Origin: Bacteroidales bacterium
GTDB taxonomy: Bacteria > Bacteroidota > Bacteroidia > Bacteroidales > WCHB1-69
Assembly: GCA_031273515.1 (NCBI GenBank)
Contig: JAISRU010000025.1
Coordinates: forward strand, 1 to 8,798
DNA length: 8,798 nucleotides
Direction of reading: 5' to 3'
The first letter of the stretch is position 1. Each line of letters opens with the position of its first letter. The notes under the pieces were generated by a model. It did not search any database. It worked only from the letters and a program-made list of their open reading frames with translations, and was not told where the DNA came from. Below are positions 6,994 through 8,798 of the stretch, one piece after another. Made by a program: the position numbers and the translations under genes.

Positions 6994-7007
6994 TTCTGCT
7001 ATCTTTG
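6976..7007 (+). promoter_or_regulatory. Bacteroidetes-type promoter of the DUF3791-like gene
   Basis: TATCTTTG (7000-7007) matches TAnnTTTG perfectly. TTTT at 6976-6979 lies 20 bases upstream, inside the 33-bp repeat. The design matches that at 5854-5886: same repeat arm, 6 instead of 7 bases to the -7 box, then a start codon 16 to 18 bases further on. Confidence 0.6.
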
Positions 7008-7023
7008 CAAAAATAATATTATT

Positions 7024-7188
7024 ATGGAAGCAACAAAATTAGATAAAGAAGCAAGCGACAAAGTAAGTTTCATCACGTTCATCATTCCATATTTCGCTTC
7101 GGGATATAAAATGGATATACAGAAAGCCTATTTTTATCTAAAAGAATACGGTGGATTAGACTATTTATACCAAATTGCTATCAAATAG
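7024..7188 (+). CDS. Short DUF3791-like protein, probably C-terminally truncated
   Basis: A 54-residue protein. The part SDKVSFITFIIPYFASGYK (11-29) followed by AYFYLKEYGGLDYLY (35-49) resembles my memory of the small DUF3791 family, whose members continue with an EHT-containing tail of some 20 residues. Here a TAG stop comes right after YLYQIAIK, and no continuation is visible in the other frames, so the gene looks truncated. A longer in-frame start at 6934 exists but lies in repeat DNA upstream of the promoter, so the ATG at 7024 is preferred. DUF3791 proteins of unknown function often neighbour DUF3990 genes; no such partner is present. It could be a decayed remnant. Confidence 0.5.
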   Translation: MEATKLDKEASDKVSFITFIIPYFASGYKMDIQKAYFYLKEYGGLDYLYQIAIK

Positions 7189-7234
7189 TATAAAAAGATT
7201 GCTATAATATTCTGTTAATCACGGATTAATGTGT

Positions 7235-7257
7235 TTTGCCATAACTATAATGGCAAA
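7235..7257. terminator. Stem-loop between convergent genes
   Basis: TTTGCCAT (7235-7242) and ATGGCAAA (7250-7257) form a perfect 8-bp stem with a 7-nt loop. A smaller hairpin, TTAATC-ACG-GATTAA (7215-7229), precedes it. Both lie between the converging DUF3791-like and peptidase genes, where a shared terminator would be expected. No U-run follows on either strand, so termination is only a guess. Confidence 0.3.
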
Positions 7258-7280
7258 GGTTTGGTATTATTTGTGTTGCA

Positions 7281-7350
7281 TCCCTGACGGCATACAGTGT
7301 TGGTTGTTGTGTTGTTGTTTGTTTCTACCGAGCGATGCTTCCATACGTGA
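7281..7350. repeat. Degraded copy of the tagged hairpin repeat
   Basis: TCCCTGACGG (7281-7290) equals the core at 91-100. TTTCTACC (7322-7329) equals the start of the tag at 128-135. Order and orientation are as in 88-135 (hairpin core, then tag), but the right halves of the stems are lost. The stretch between is GT-rich and holds no gene. This ties the intergenic DNA at both ends of the window to one repeat family. Confidence 0.4.
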
Positions 7351-7386
7351 TGCGTGCAAACTCCGAAAGAATTCAAGATGGATAAG

Positions 7387-8592
7387 CTATAATCTTTTAA
7401 TAAACCAGTTCCATTGTTTGTCGGTGACGTCGTTTTCTTTCATCAATTCTTCAAAACGTTTGAAAGAAAAGGATGTATTGTTTTGTTTCATTTCTTTGAA
7501 AAAACGACTTAAGACAGCTAAAAATTTATTCTCCCCCATCATTTGTGCAAAGGTATGAATAACAAAAGGCGTATAACGATATTCCCCTAACGTATTATTA
7601 GAGGAAATACTGTCTATGAAAATTTTATACGGTTCTGACGACGATAGACAATGCCCTATAATATCCTCGTTAAATACAGAATCGCGCAGTCGTATATTGT
7701 CGTATTTCACACATTTTGCCAGATATTCCGTTATCGCTTCTCCAAAAAAATGACGTGTCGAATCTCCATCTGGCGGAAGAAGTCGATTATAATACGTATG
7801 AATAAGTTCATGTATAAAAGTGCTACTTCGCAATATATCGTTTGAATCTATTACGATAAACGCTTTGTTGTCGTCATGTACAGGCAATGATACCCCCCAC
7901 TGCATAACCATACCGTTTTGAAATTTCATACTCAAACTGGTTTCATATACATTGATTTCCATATTTTCAAGTGGGAAAATCTGTTTATCCAATGTCTTCA
8001 ATGCATTTTTTACTTCTGTTACAGACTGGTCAATTAGTTTTTTTGTTAGTCTGTTGGATGGAAAAACACTATAATTATAGCCGTTTCCCCATGGTATATG
8101 TACTTCTCCTTTGAATAAAAACAGATTAACTGTATTTGTTCCGTGTTGAAAACTGTGTTTTTCCAAAAAAGTTTTTTGAAGAAAAATAAAAATTATATCC
8201 TCGTCTTCTTTCAATTCGCTTGTGTTCAATACCAATTTATTATCCTGTTTCACAAAAGACAGATTGCTTATGGTATAGAACGTATCATAATCTGTTATTT
8301 CTGCGTATGTAACTTTCATATTCGGACAGGTAAAATACCATGAATTGGATTGTGTACCTACTGGCCACAAATAGTTTGGGCCATCATCGGCGCGACTAAA
8401 ATAATCGCTCGTATATAAGTATGAGAGTTTGAGTGTACAAGAGCGCGAAGGCAAAACACAGGATAAACTAAACCCATCAAAATCATAAGGCAATGATGTT
8501 GTATCCCCCTTTTGAGCAGAAGTCAGTGACATTTCCAGATAGAAATAAGGATATAAAATACTTTGCATGCCATAATATTGTTCCAATTGCAT
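7387..8592 (-). CDS. Putative M1-like (gluzincin) zinc metallopeptidase, N-terminus uncertain
   Basis: A 401-residue protein with the zinc motif HELIH (261-265) and a third ligand, probably E285 in FFGEAITEY, 19 residues after the second His; the M1 standard is 18. The tail (338-401), EYRYTPFVIHTFAQMMGENKF and then a final WFIKRL, follows the M1 pattern with a Tyr near 338-340 that may be catalytic. Where M1 aminopeptidases have GAMENWG, this protein has GMVMQWG (227-233), so the amine-binding Glu is absent and an exopeptidase role is doubtful. The part before 170 is beta-rich and without clear homology. The ATG at 8592 gives no signal peptide. The frame is open for 17 codons upstream to a TGA at 8644-8646, and a signal-like sequence lies beyond it. 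It may be a recently broken secreted enzyme. Confidence 0.65.
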   Translation of the reverse strand: MQLEQYYGMQSILYPYFYLEMSLTSAQKGDTTSLPYDFDGFSLSCVLPSRSCTLKLSYLYTSDYFSRADDGPNYLWPVGTQSNSWYFTCPNMKVTYAEITDYDTFYTISNLSFVKQDNKLVLNTSELKEDEDIIFIFLQKTFLEKHSFQHGTNTVNLFLFKGEVHIPWGNGYNYSVFPSNRLTKKLIDQSVTEVKNALKTLDKQIFPLENMEINVYETSLSMKFQNGMVMQWGVSLPVHDDNKAFIVIDSNDILRSSTFIHELIHTYYNRLLPPDGDSTRHFFGEAITEYLAKCVKYDNIRLRDSVFNEDIIGHCLSSSEPYKIFIDSISSNNTLGEYRYTPFVIHTFAQMMGENKFLAVLSRFFKEMKQNNTSFSFKRFEELMKENDVTDKQWNWFIKRL

Positions 8593-8643
8593 TATAAAGG
8601 TATCTTGGGGAAAATCCTTTATAATTAGTGTCTGCCCGAAAAC

Positions 8644-8724
8644 TCATAATAGTCTATAATACAGCAATATAATGAATAAAAACAGATGTGAATAATTTTT
8701 CAACAGAGCAATAAAATCATACAT
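8644..8724 (-). pseudogene. Signal-peptide fragment upstream of the peptidase, separated by TGA
   Basis: In the same frame as the peptidase, 26 codons from ATG (8724) read to a TGA at 8646-8644. The part after a TTG at 8703, KNYSHLFLFIILLYYRLL, has a positive start and a hydrophobic core like a signal peptide. After the TGA the frame continues VFGQTLIIKDFPQ into the peptidase; VFGQ resembles the cleavage ends common in Bacteroidetes signal peptides. A single base change could turn a sense codon such as TCA, CGA or GGA into this TGA. I see no TAnnTTTG promoter upstream. An interrupted gene is the best reading; a chance hydrophobic frame is the alternative. Confidence 0.45.
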
Positions 8725-8798
8725 AAAACGTTTATTATTACGTTATTAAGTTGTAATACTCAAAAAAAAGAAGTCAAACAATCAAAAGATTCACTGAT
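8725..8798. other. A/T-rich gene-free end of the window
   Basis: These 74 bases are very A/T-rich, with an A-run at 8762-8769, and hold no coding frame of note. They should contain the promoter of the minus-strand peptidase gene, but I find no match to TAnnTTTG with correct spacing, which fits a decaying gene or an unusual promoter. Confidence 0.3.

Noticed and set aside
6818..7042. 74-codon open frame after the hydrolase
   Set aside because: It consists of dispersed repeats, a hairpin and the promoter of the next gene.
8644..8646. TGA read as selenocysteine or as a sense codon
   Set aside because: No hairpin follows the codon, and TGA serves as the normal stop of atpG with a TAA right behind; an interrupted gene is simpler.

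Overview
This window is a chromosomal segment from a member of the Bacteroidetes, most likely Bacteroidales. The evidence is the order atpB-E-F-H-A-G, with an unusually long a subunit that begins with a signal peptide; promoter boxes of the TAnnTTTG type; weak or absent Shine-Dalgarno sequences; a lipoprotein signal with lipobox; and intergenic regions full of short dispersed repeats. I cannot name a genus.

Layout. Positions 1-600 hold no gene. They contain a row of small hairpins sharing a TCCCT..CGGGA core (1-158), an imperfect inverted dispersed repeat (195-310), a perfect 10-bp palindrome (402-423), a degenerate AATCCT tandem (431-465) and the A-rich leader of atpB. Positions 601-5750 are a six-gene ATP synthase operon on the plus strand: a, c, b, delta, alpha and gamma. 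The F1 beta and epsilon genes (atpD, atpC) are not next to it here. Positions 5750-5871 are a palindromic repeat element that ends in a promoter for an alpha/beta-hydrolase lipoprotein gene (5905-6807). Positions 6808-6993 are again repeat-rich and end in a second promoter of the same build, which serves a short, apparently truncated DUF3791-like gene (7024-7188). A convergent minus-strand gene (7387-8592) encodes an M1-like zinc metallopeptidase. Its probable signal peptide lies upstream in the same frame but is cut off by a TGA codon.

How the genes work together. The atp genes encode the whole F0 sector (a, c, b) plus the delta stalk, alpha and gamma of F1. The enzyme needs beta and epsilon from elsewhere. 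Ion-site residues point to proton coupling. The gaps between genes look regulated: c and alpha, which are needed in several copies, follow A/U-rich leaders, and a 9-bp hairpin with a T-rich tail separates atpE from atpF. The hydrolase, the DUF3791-like fragment and the peptidase are separate transcription units with no clear functional link to the synthase.

I see no convincing complete new system. The most interesting signals are a 33-bp perfect inverted repeat on both sides of the hydrolase gene, two promoters that appear to borrow their -33 region from copies of the same repeat, the stop codon inside the peptidase signal sequence, and the hairpin between atpE and atpF.
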